Assembly: GCA_021806765.1 (NCBI GenBank)
Contig: JAJZQR010000006.1
Location: 1-47,069, forward strand
Direction: 5' to 3'
Length of the DNA: 47,069 bases
Source: Chloroflexota bacterium
Lineage (GTDB): Bacteria > Chloroflexota > UBA6077
Shown here: piece after piece, positions 7,670 to 15,058 of the stretch
Numbering within the stretch: the first letter of the stretch is position 1
Layout of the letters: every line of letters starts with the position of its first letter
Notes under the pieces: generated by a model
Database searches by the model: none
The model's input: only the letters and a program-made list of their open reading frames with translations
Told to the model about the DNA's origin: nothing
Made by a program: the position numbers and the translations under genes

Positions 7670-9184
7670 ATGGAGGCACAGTCAGCCTACATCCTCGAAG
7701 CTCTGGGAATCTCAAAAGTATTCCCGGGTGTGCAGGCACTGCTGAAGGTCAGTTTGGCTCTGCGCCCGGGCGAAGTCCACGCCGTGGTGGGAGAGAACGG
7801 TGCGGGCAAATCCACGCTCATGAAGATCCTCGCGGGCGTATACCAACCCGATGCTGGTGAGATTCTCCTTGATGGGAAGCGGGTGCACATCAAGGATCCC
7901 CATAAGGCCATCGAACTGGGTCTCAGCATGGTCCATCAGGAGCCGAAGCTCGCGGCTCCTCTCAGCGTTGCCGAGAACATCTTCATGGGGCGCTTGCCTG
8001 TTAGGGGCCGGGGACAGGTGGACTGGCCTCAGCTGTACTCCGACGCAAAGGAACTACTGTCCACTCTGGGGTTGGATCTGGATCCGAAGACCCCGGTATT
8101 CCGCCTGAGTATAGCCCAGAAGCAGTTGGTGCAGATTGCCAAGGCCATCTCCGATCGCACTCGGGTCATCATCCTGGACGAGCCCTCGGCCAGCATCACT
8201 CCCGTGGAACTGGAAATCCTCTCCGATGTCATTCTCCGGTTGAAGCAGCAGGGAGTAGCCTTCGTGTACATCTCCCATCGTATCGAGGAGGTGTTCCACA
8301 TCGCAGAGAACGTGACCGTGCTTAAGGATGGCCAGTTGGTGACGACAGTTCCACTAAGTCAGATTGACAAGCAGGGGCTGATTGCCCTGATGGTGGGGAG
8401 GCAGTTGGGGTACACCTTCCCGCCCAAGCGCCGAGAGGTCGGGGGAGTCGTTCTGGAGGCGCGCGACTTCACAGGGATGCGCTTTGAGGGGGTCAGTTTC
8501 GTAGTCCATCGGGGAGAGGTTCTGGGCGTGGCCGGGTTGGTGGGTGCCGGCCGCACGGAACTTGCCCGCGCCATCTACGGTGCTGAGCCCCCTTCCCGCG
8601 GCGAGTTGTTTCTGCATGGCCGGAGGGTACATCTGCGGTCTCCTGAGGATGCCGTTCGGGCGGGTATCGCCTACCTGGCTGAGGACCGCAAGGACAGCCT
8701 GATCATGCCCCTGAGCGTTCGCGAGAACATCACTGTAGCAGCACCGGAGAAAGTGAGCCGCTATGGCCAATTTGACCGCAGCCGTCAGCGGAGTCTAGCT
8801 CAGGAGTATGTGGACGTGCTCAATATCAGGACTCCGACCGTAGAGCAGCTGGTGCTGAATCTCAGCGGTGGAAATCAGCAGAAGGTCGCCTTCGCTAAGT
8901 GGCTGCTCAAAGGAACCGAGATTCTGATCTTCGACGAGCCTACTCGTGGCATTGATGTGGGGGCAAAGGTAGAGATCTACCATCTGATGGATCGCCTTGC
9001 TCGAGAGGGGAAGGCCATCATTATGATCTCTTCCGAGTTGCCTGAAATCCTGGGCATGAGCGACCGCATCCTGGTGCTCTCCTCCGGCCGCCTAGTCGGG
9101 GAGTTGCCTGGGGACGGCGTAACAGAAGAGCAGATCCTGGCGATGGCGATTCCTAGCTCTGTGAGGGGGAACCACCATGAATGA
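7670..9184 (+). CDS. Sugar-type ABC transporter ATPase with two nucleotide-binding domains (RbsA/MglA family)
   Basis: The first ATG behind a purine-rich GGGAGG is at 7670, six codons into the longer open frame, giving 504 residues. The protein is a fused pair of ABC domains: the first has Walker A GENGAGKST and a Walker B ending ILDEPSA; the second has VAGLVGAGRTELAR, the LSGGNQQK signature and DEPTRGIDVGAK. This is the carbohydrate-uptake CUT2 layout, in which one ATPase chain works with two copies of a single permease. The degenerate second Walker A (GAGRTE) is normal for the family. It overlaps the permease gene by eight bases. CUT2 systems import ribose, galactose, xylose, erythritol, autoinducer-2 and others; specificity is not determined here. 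Confidence 0.94.
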   Translation: MEAQSAYILEALGISKVFPGVQALLKVSLALRPGEVHAVVGENGAGKSTLMKILAGVYQPDAGEILLDGKRVHIKDPHKAIELGLSMVHQEPKLAAPLSVAENIFMGRLPVRGRGQVDWPQLYSDAKELLSTLGLDLDPKTPVFRLSIAQKQLVQIAKAISDRTRVIILDEPSASITPVELEILSDVILRLKQQGVAFVYISHRIEEVFHIAENVTVLKDGQLVTTVPLSQIDKQGLIALMVGRQLGYTFPPKRREVGGVVLEARDFTGMRFEGVSFVVHRGEVLGVAGLVGAGRTELARAIYGAEPPSRGELFLHGRRVHLRSPEDAVRAGIAYLAEDRKDSLIMPLSVRENITVAAPEKVSRYGQFDRSRQRSLAQEYVDVLNIRTPTVEQLVLNLSGGNQQKVAFAKWLLKGTEILIFDEPTRGIDVGAKVEIYHLMDRLAREGKAIIMISSELPEILGMSDRILVLSSGRLVGELPGDGVTEEQILAMAIPSSVRGNHHE

Positions 9185-10208
9185 GACCACGTCCCGAAGC
9201 TCTTCTAGGGAGGCGGCCAGCCCTGTAGTTCACACTCCGGTGTCGTCTGGCCAGCTTCCAATGTCGAAACCTGCCCGACCTGGGGCTGCCAGCCTGCTCA
9301 TTCGCTGGAGCAACATCTGGGCTCTCGTCCTGCTTTTCGGCATCTCCAGCGCGATCTCCCCTTACTTTCTGGAGGTCACCAACATCTTCAACGTCCTTCG
9401 GGGCGCCAGCATGGTCGGCATCGTCAGCATCGGAATGACCTTTGTCATTCTCAACAGAGGAATCGACCTTTCGGTGGGTTCCGTCCTGGGGCTCTCAGCT
9501 GCGCTGGCGGCTAGTATGTCCCAGCAAGGGATCGCCTTGGTCCTTCTCGTCTCGCTGGTGGCCGGGACGATGCTGGGATTGGTGAACGGGTTGCTCATCA
9601 CGAGACTGCGTCTTCAGCCCTTCATCGCTACCCTGGGCATGCTGATCTTCGTGCGGGGGATGGTGTACATCTACTCTAACGGCAGCAATATCGTCGTGCA
9701 CAGCGCTCCTGAGTCCTTCACTTTCTTGGGATCGGGGCGAATTGGCCCTGTGCCGGTGCCAGTCATACTCTTCGTTGCAGTGTGGGCGGTAGCTGCCTAC
9801 ATCCTGACCAGGACGGTTTTCGGGCGAGAGGTATACGCCGTGGGTGCTAATGAGGAGGCGGCGCGGCTCTCCGGCATCAATGTTGATCGGAACAGGGTGC
9901 TCGTGTACTGCATCAGCGGGTTCCTAGCCGCGCTGGCCGGCGTGGTGATGGTAAGCCGTCTCACCGTGGGCGAGCCCAATGCTGGCAATCTCTTCGAACT
10001 GGACGCCATCGCGGCTACCCTCATTGGGGGTACTGCTTTCGACGGCGGCGTCGGTGGGGTACACGGGACTATCGCTGGTGTGGTGATCCTGGCATTTCTG
10101 GCTAACATCCTCAATCTCGCTAATGTTTCTCCCTACACTCAGATGCTGCTCAAGGGGGTGATCATCGTCGTAGCTGTGGTGGTGAGTGAGTTGAAGAACC
10201 GCCGTTGA
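9177..10208 (+). CDS. Sugar-type ABC transporter permease (RbsC family)
   Basis: The 343-residue membrane protein has about eight to ten hydrophobic segments after a 40-residue polar N-terminal leader. The family signatures GMTFVILNRGIDLSVGSVLG (about 81-100) and, later, NEEAARLSGINV are clear. It forms the membrane channel of the CUT2 importer with the ATPase encoded just upstream (8-base overlap). A 119-base gap separates it from the binding-protein gene; no convincing terminator is in that gap, and a GAGAGGAG ribosome site closes it. Confidence 0.94.
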   Translation: MNETTSRSSSREAASPVVHTPVSSGQLPMSKPARPGAASLLIRWSNIWALVLLFGISSAISPYFLEVTNIFNVLRGASMVGIVSIGMTFVILNRGIDLSVGSVLGLSAALAASMSQQGIALVLLVSLVAGTMLGLVNGLLITRLRLQPFIATLGMLIFVRGMVYIYSNGSNIVVHSAPESFTFLGSGRIGPVPVPVILFVAVWAVAAYILTRTVFGREVYAVGANEEAARLSGINVDRNRVLVYCISGFLAALAGVVMVSRLTVGEPNAGNLFELDAIAATLIGGTAFDGGVGGVHGTIAGVVILAFLANILNLANVSPYTQMLLKGVIIVVAVVVSELKNRR

Positions 10209-10327
10209 TAGATCTCTGCGATGGGTGGGCGAAGATGGGAGTCGGCAGATCATCCGGGTTTCCAAGGACAAAGCGACCTCTAGGACGAATGTTCACATTT
10301 TCTTTATTCAGAGAGGAGTGGTAGGCC

Positions 10328-11440
10328 ATGTCTGAGTCCACGGACAGCAAGAGGGGTTCGAAAAGCAGATCTCGTCAACTCACCCGGCGCGATTTCCTTC
10401 TGATGGGAGCGGGAACCCTTGGAGGGATTGTGCTCGCTGGGTGCAGCAATACCACTTCCTCGACTCCTGCCCCAACTTCCGCCCCGGTCTCAGGAGGCGG
10501 TGCTGCTGCGCCCACAGCAGCCGGGTCGGCAGCGTCCTCCGTGGCAGGCAAGACCCTAGGCTTCTCCATGTCTTTCAGCACGACTGAATGGGTCGTTCAA
10601 CAGCGTCAAGGTGTGGAAGAGATGGCCGCCAAGTATGGCCTGAAGACCATCGTCTACGACGCGGGGGATAACCCTGCCAAAGAGGTGACCAACCTGGAGG
10701 ACCTGGTCACCAAAAAGGTAGACGTGATCGTGATTTCCACCTATTACTCGGAGGCCATAACGCCGGCGATCAAGACCATCAACAACGCGAAGATTCCCAT
10801 CGTGGTGCTGAGCTCCGCTCTGGCTACCGGCGCCGACTTCACTAGCCACCTCTCAGTGGATACTCTGGCTACAGCTCGAGAGGCCGGCAAACTGTTCGTC
10901 CAGAAACTGGGAGGTAAAGGGAAGATCGTCCAGATCGAGGGCAAGCCGGGCTCTGCGGTGAATCAGGCTCGTGGCAAGGGCTTCCGGGAGGTCATTGATC
11001 AGGAGAAGGGCATCGAGGTCGTGGCCGACGTGGTGGCCAACTACGAGCGAGCCCAAGCTCTGCGCGCTATGGAGGACATTCTGCGCGCCCATCCAAAGAT
11101 AGACGCCGTCTACTGCCACAACAATGACATGGCGCTGGGGGCGATCAAGGCTGCGAAAGAGGCGGGTCGCGACAAGGAGATGTGGTTCGTGGGCTACGAC
11201 GGCCTGACCCTGGAGGAGTTGCAGGCCATTAACAACGGCGATCTCTACGGCTGCTATTACTACTTGCCTTTCGGTGCTGAGGGTGTGGATGTGGCCGTCC
11301 GGATCCTCAAGGGCCAGAAGGTGCCAAAGGAGATCGTCTTCCCGTCGCCCTTCATGAGCAAGAACAATGTGAGCGATTGGTACGACTCGGCGACCAACTC
11401 CAGGAAGCCCGTCATCCCTCGGCCTATCCCCGAAGCCTAA
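10328..11440 (+). CDS. Sugar-type ABC transporter substrate-binding lipoprotein
   Basis: The 370-residue precursor has a twin-arginine motif (TRRDFLL, Arg20-Arg21), a hydrophobic segment and a lipobox ending LAGC (Cys39), followed by a Ser/Thr/Ala/Pro/Gly-rich linker (about 40-75) that tethers the mature protein to the cell surface. The rest is a type 1 periplasmic-binding-protein fold of the CUT2 type, with hinge motifs such as VISTYYSEA, CHNNDMALGA and VGYDG. Tat export of a lipoprotein suggests folding before export. It completes the importer encoded upstream and is the component whose ligand would define the pathway. Confidence 0.92.
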   Translation: MSESTDSKRGSKSRSRQLTRRDFLLMGAGTLGGIVLAGCSNTTSSTPAPTSAPVSGGGAAAPTAAGSAASSVAGKTLGFSMSFSTTEWVVQQRQGVEEMAAKYGLKTIVYDAGDNPAKEVTNLEDLVTKKVDVIVISTYYSEAITPAIKTINNAKIPIVVLSSALATGADFTSHLSVDTLATAREAGKLFVQKLGGKGKIVQIEGKPGSAVNQARGKGFREVIDQEKGIEVVADVVANYERAQALRAMEDILRAHPKIDAVYCHNNDMALGAIKAAKEAGRDKEMWFVGYDGLTLEELQAINNGDLYGCYYYLPFGAEGVDVAVRILKGQKVPKEIVFPSPFMSKNNVSDWYDSATNSRKPVIPRPIPEA

Positions 11441-11451
11441 CCGGCCGGCAA

Positions 11452-11517
11452 GACCACAGAGAAACGAAGCGCGCGGTGTTCGTTGATGCGAGTCCGCCTG
11501 CTTCGTTCTCCGTGGTC
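11452..11517 (+). terminator. Long imperfect hairpin after the binding-protein gene
   Basis: Arms at 11452-11470 and 11500-11517 pair over about 17 positions (GACCAC/GTGGTC, GAGAA/TTCTC, CGAAGC/GCTTCG) with one mismatch and one bulge, around a 29-base loop. It starts 11 bases after the stop. No T-run follows, so it could be a 3' stabilising or attenuating structure that lowers expression of the downstream IpdAB-like pair. Confidence 0.5.
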
Positions 11518-11562
11518 GGGGCAGGGTCTTCTCTCCGGAACCCACCAGACAGGATCCCCTCC

Positions 11563-12483
11563 ATGAAAGGAGCGCTTGGAGAAGTGGCAGAGTTGCAGTC
11601 CAAGGTAGCTACACTGGCAGAGGCCGCCCATTACGTGCACGACGGCGCGCGCATCGCTTTCGGCGGTATCTCCGTTCAACAGCATCCTATGGCCTTCATT
11701 CGTGAGTTGATCCGACAGGAAAAGCGGGACTTGGCCGTAATCGGTACCATCAACGGCAGCGACGTGGACATCCTGGCTGGGGCGGGCTGTGTGAAGCGGG
11801 TGGAGACGTCCTACGTGGGGCTGGAGCAGTTTGGCTTGGCTCGCAACTTCCGCCGCAAGGTGGAGCAGGGTGAACTGCAGATAGTGGATTACACCGACAT
11901 GCTCACCTTCGACCGATTTCGAGCCAGTCAGGACAATCTGACCTTTTGGCCCTGCTCCTTTCTCGGGGGCAACGACACCGCCCGATACAACCCTGACATA
12001 AAGGAGTTTGCCTGCCCATTGACCGGCAAACGGTACTGGGCAGTCCCACCAGCAAGCCCAGACGTGGTAGTGGTGCACGCACCAGCGGCCGACGAATACG
12101 GCAACGTGCTTATCTCGCCTCGGAGACTCTTGCCTCAGAGCCTAGACGTGCTGATGACTAGGTCTTGCGACACAGTGATTGTGACCGTAGAGCGCATCGT
12201 TCCCCACGATCTGGTGAGGAAACACCCTGATCTCAACCAAATTCCCGCCTATCGGACCACCTGTGTCGTGCTGGCGCCGTGGGGGGCACATCCCACCTCC
12301 ATGCTGGGCATGTACGAGGTGGATGATGAACATTTCGGGGAGTATGTGGCCGCCTCGGAGTCTGATGCCACCTTCCAAGACTACCTGGAGAAGTACGTCA
12401 TCAGGCCCAAGGACCAGATGGAGTACTTGGAATTGATTGGTGTGCGACGAATGATCAGCCTTCAGAGGGGGGACGTGTTATGA
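11563..12483 (+). CDS. IpdA-like / class I CoA-transferase alpha subunit (copy 2)
   Basis: The frame is open from 11377, but homology to copy 1 begins only after 11580. I choose ATG 11563 (306 residues); GTG 11584, which has a better-placed AAAGGAG, is the alternative. Shared elements with the copy at 5470-6366 include RIAFGG, SYVGLEQFGLARNFRR, FACPLTGKRYWAVPP, VERIVPHDLVRKHP, WGAHPTSM and the C-terminal YLEKYVIRPKDQMEYL. It overlaps the beta-subunit gene by four bases (ATGA). It lies downstream of the ABC transporter, separated by a strong hairpin. The two copies are clearly diverged, so distinct acyl-CoA substrates or sequential steps are likely. Confidence 0.84.
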   Translation: MKGALGEVAELQSKVATLAEAAHYVHDGARIAFGGISVQQHPMAFIRELIRQEKRDLAVIGTINGSDVDILAGAGCVKRVETSYVGLEQFGLARNFRRKVEQGELQIVDYTDMLTFDRFRASQDNLTFWPCSFLGGNDTARYNPDIKEFACPLTGKRYWAVPPASPDVVVVHAPAADEYGNVLISPRRLLPQSLDVLMTRSCDTVIVTVERIVPHDLVRKHPDLNQIPAYRTTCVVLAPWGAHPTSMLGMYEVDDEHFGEYVAASESDATFQDYLEKYVIRPKDQMEYLELIGVRRMISLQRGDVL

Positions 12484-13301
12484 GTAGTCAGCCGTGGACC
12501 CTTTATGAACTGATCACAGCGAGTATCGCCAGGAGCCTTCGAGATGGAGATGTCGGCTTCACAGGGCTGACCACCGGTGGCCCCGCGGCCACCTTCGCCA
12601 CGGTAGCCCCTCTTGTCGCCATGGAGCTGGCCCGGCGCACCCACGCCCCAAATCTAACCATTCTGCTGGCTGGTTGGAGCCATAACCCGAATCTCAGCAA
12701 ACTGTCCTTCGTTCCCAATTCGGAATTCGCCCCCGCGCTGCGCGAGCTTGAGTGCGATGCCCAGATGATAGATTACCCTGGCCAGTGGTCGGTGAAGCGT
12801 GGCGATGTCGACGTTGGTTTCAGTTCTGGTGCGCAGGTTGACGTCCAGGGCAACCTTAACGCCGTCTGCATCGGAGACTACCATCGCCCTAAGGTACGGT
12901 TGGTGGGCCCGATCTTCCAGCCGGAGCACCTTGCCCTTTTCCGCCGCGAGATCATCATGATGCCTCATCACGACCGGCGCAACTTCGTGCAGAAGGTGGA
13001 CTTCGTGTCGGGCGTCGGCTATCCGGGCGGTCTTGAGGGCAGAAAGGCGCTGGGTCTGGAGTGGGGAGGGCCGGAGTTGGTCATGACCCCCAAATGCATT
13101 TTCGACTTCGACAAGGAGCGGGGTCGGATGCGGGTCAAGTCTATTCACCCTGGGGTGACTCCAGAGGAGGTGCGGCAGAACACCGGCTTTGATCTGGGTA
13201 ACCTGAGCGGATTGCCTGTTACGGAGGAGCCGACTGAAGACCAACTGCGGATCATCCGGGAAGAGATAGACCCGAGAGGTATCCTGCTGCCTCGAGGCTA
13301 G
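12480..13301 (+). CDS. IpdB-like / class I CoA-transferase beta subunit (copy 2)
   Basis: The 273-residue product partners with the alpha subunit encoded upstream. It has YELITASIARSLRDGD at the start, AQVDVQGNLNAVCIGDY, VDFVSGVGYPGG, a FDFD element, SIHPGVTPEEV and IREEIDPRGILL at the end, paralogous with the protein from 4661-5476. After THAPN it reads LTILLAGWSHNP, again without the glutamate-containing motif of genuine CoA transferases. Together the pair probably acts in the cytoplasm on a CoA thioester. No strong terminator follows; a GGCGA...TCGCC palindrome begins 13 bases after the stop. Confidence 0.84.
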   Translation: MSSQPWTLYELITASIARSLRDGDVGFTGLTTGGPAATFATVAPLVAMELARRTHAPNLTILLAGWSHNPNLSKLSFVPNSEFAPALRELECDAQMIDYPGQWSVKRGDVDVGFSSGAQVDVQGNLNAVCIGDYHRPKVRLVGPIFQPEHLALFRREIIMMPHHDRRNFVQKVDFVSGVGYPGGLEGRKALGLEWGGPELVMTPKCIFDFDKERGRMRVKSIHPGVTPEEVRQNTGFDLGNLSGLPVTEEPTEDQLRIIREEIDPRGILLPRG

Positions 13302-13314
13302 GGCGACTCGTCTG

Positions 13315-13347
13315 GGCGAGGCATTCCGCCTCGGTGGAAGGCTTCGC
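13315..13347. repeat. Short dispersed palindromic repeat, copy A
   Basis: A 33-base element with GGCGA and TTCGC ends and a CGGTGGAA core resembles the segment at 32422-32455. It may be a REP-like or 3'-end element after the second IpdB-like gene. The remaining 13302-13480 holds nothing else I recognise. Confidence 0.4.
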
Positions 13348-13480
13348 CCCCTGCTTTCTAAGTCGTGGCGGTGTGGGCCTGCGCGCGACCGGTTCCGCGC
13401 CGACGAGGACTTCTGGGCGCGCCGCTGCCTTTGACCCGGACCTCGTTAGGAAGCAGTCCAGCGGCCATGGCGCCGATCCC

Positions 13481-14392
13481 CTACTTGCCCTGCAACCCTG
13501 AGAACAGTCTGATGTAGCAACTGGAGGAGGCGAAGATGTCGTCCGAGCCTATGGCCGAGACGTCGTTCGGAACTCGCCAGCCCCGCTCCGGGAATCCGTC
13601 GATGGCTCCCAAGAGCCGTGACATCACTGGTGCGGATCACCGCTGTGGGGGGATGGCAGGGTAACCAGCTTCTGGGCAGCTTGATGGCCGGCGTCGAGGG
13701 TGTATCTGCAGTCGATCACCGGCTCCCGGTACAGGGCGAGTCTGTGGACTGCCAAAGTTGCCGTGTAGCCGGATAGCTATCGCCGGCGGCCGTGGGCGCA
13801 GTGTACTCCGGTCCATTGACCAGGGCGATGCGTCGGCGACCCAATCCACGAGATGGGTGATGGCACTGCCGATGCCGCCCTTGTTGTCGAGCCCTACGTA
13901 GCTGGCCTTCACAGAGTGGTGACGCCGCTTCAGCAGGACGAAGGGCACACCCTGCTTCTGCAGATCCACTACAGCCTCGCTGTTGGATTCTTGGGAGGCG
14001 AGAATGAGTCCATCAACCTGCTTGTCCAGGAGCAGTCGGAGGTAAGAGGCTTCCTTCTCTGGGCTGTAGTCGGTGTTGCAGAGGATCAGGTTGCACTGCT
14101 CGGCGACCACCACATCCTCTACGCCTCGCACCAGTTCCGGGAGAGAGGGGTTGGTGATGTCGCCGATCAGCGGCCCGATGGACCAGGAGCGTTGCATACG
14201 GAGGCTGGCGGCTATCGCCGAGGGTCTGTAACCCATCTGCTGGGCGACTTCGACGATGCGGCTGCGGGTCTCGTCGCTGACGTGGTTCTTGCCCGACAGG
14301 GCATTGGACACGGTGGATGGAGCGACTCCGTAGGCGCGAGCCACTTTCTGAATTGTCACTCGACGACGCGCGGAAACTGGCAACCCCGCCAT
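13481..14392 (-). pseudogene. Decayed LacI-family regulator, paralogue of the gene at 6338-7474
   Basis: From MAGLPVSARRRVT the reading frame is intact through the helix-turn-helix (VTIQKVARAYGVAPSTVSNA) and the first half of the effector domain to about 13838 (GSAITHLVDWV). It then loses frame: the continuing homology is found in other frames (RRRIALVNGPEYT; EPVIDCRYTLDAGHQAAQKL; GAIDGFPERGWRVP followed by GSDDIFASSS) before a stop at 13481-13483. At least three frameshifts are required. It is strikingly similar to the intact regulator, including QMGYRPSAIA and VEDVVVAEQCNLILCNTDY, so it is a decayed duplicate. A truncated DNA-binding protein could still be made. Confidence 0.85.
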
Positions 14393-14439
14393 CTCACGGT
14401 ACAGGATGGCTCGATTTCCTTGACGAGACTCCAGTTCCA

Positions 14440-14884
14440 AGGGATCACCATAGCCAGGCCGCGGTCCAGGCGCGATGGTGTTTGTGGAAATCCAGCCCGA
14501 TGGCCTGGGCCAGTTTGCCGACGGTGAGACGACGGCCGAGGACAGCCTGGCGCTTGAGGAGCCTGACGGCCAGGCCAGCCGAGGGGCCAGGGGCCTCATC
14601 GGGAAGGCCGCCTTCTCCAGGAAGTAGCCCAGAGCCATGGCCGCCGACTTCACGCTGCTAACGCGCCGCCACGCCGCCACCACTCGGGCCACCGTCATCA
14701 GCCGAGTGGATCGCTTGGCTATCACCCCCAGCAGGAACTGCCGCCACGTCTTCAGGTTGCGGGGATCGGGCCCCTTCCTCTCACTCCCCTGGGCCGATCT
14801 GTGCAATAGACTGTAAAGGAGCGCCGCCAACTGGGTGCGCCCTCGTAGAGCCACGGACATTCGTATGGGTCTTGCCTCCAACAA
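14440..14884 (-). pseudogene. Probable transposase remnant (N-terminal part), frameshifted
   Basis: Upstream of, and in frame with, the dead regulator is a stretch reading TWRQFLLGVIAKRSTRLM, then SVKSAAMALGYFLEKAAF. After that point the more protein-like reading shifts frame (LAVRLLKRQAVLGRRLTVGK, then LAQAIGLDFHKHHRAW) and meets a stop near 14450. This has the feel of the N-terminal region of an IS transposase interrupted by decay. I cannot name the family and the call rests on general resemblance only. An 11-bp inverted repeat surrounds its 5' end. Confidence 0.4.
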
Positions 14885-14909
14885 TCCCTATGCAAATCCC
14901 GTGGCTCTA
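14846..14909. repeat. 11-bp perfect inverted repeat TAGAGCCACGG / CCGTGGCTCTA
   Basis: Arms at 14846-14856 and 14899-14909 are exact reverse complements with a 42-base gap, spanning the 5' end of the transposase-like remnant. It could be the end structure of a lost mobile element or a leader hairpin. Confidence 0.55.
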
Positions 14910-14962
14910 TGTTTTCACCCCATGATCGTCTCGCCCAGCTCCCTTGGAACTGGAGGGTAGGT

Positions 14963-14992
14963 TTGGTAAGGGGACTCCTTATCCCCTATCAT
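14963..14992 (+). promoter_or_regulatory. Candidate promoter of the kinase/stress operon
   Basis: TTGGTA (14963-14968), an 18-base spacer and TATCAT (14987-14992, 5 of 6 consensus) lie 66 bases before the histidine kinase start. The spacer contains most of an AGGGGA...TCCCCT dyad, which could bind a regulator. Confidence 0.55.
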
Positions 14993-15058
14993 ATGGGCGT
15001 CTCGTGAATCCACGATCGAGTCCGACGAAGGGTTGATCCTGGAGATGTCGTAGAACCG

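Noticed and set aside
7670..11440. Naming the CUT2 importer as a ribose transporter (rbsABC)
   Set aside because: Family members with this layout carry many substrates and none of the ribose genes (rbsK, rbsD) is nearby.
11377..11562. N-terminal extension of the second IpdA-like protein
   Set aside because: It overlaps the binding-protein gene and the hairpin at 11452-11517, is basic and has no similarity to copy 1.
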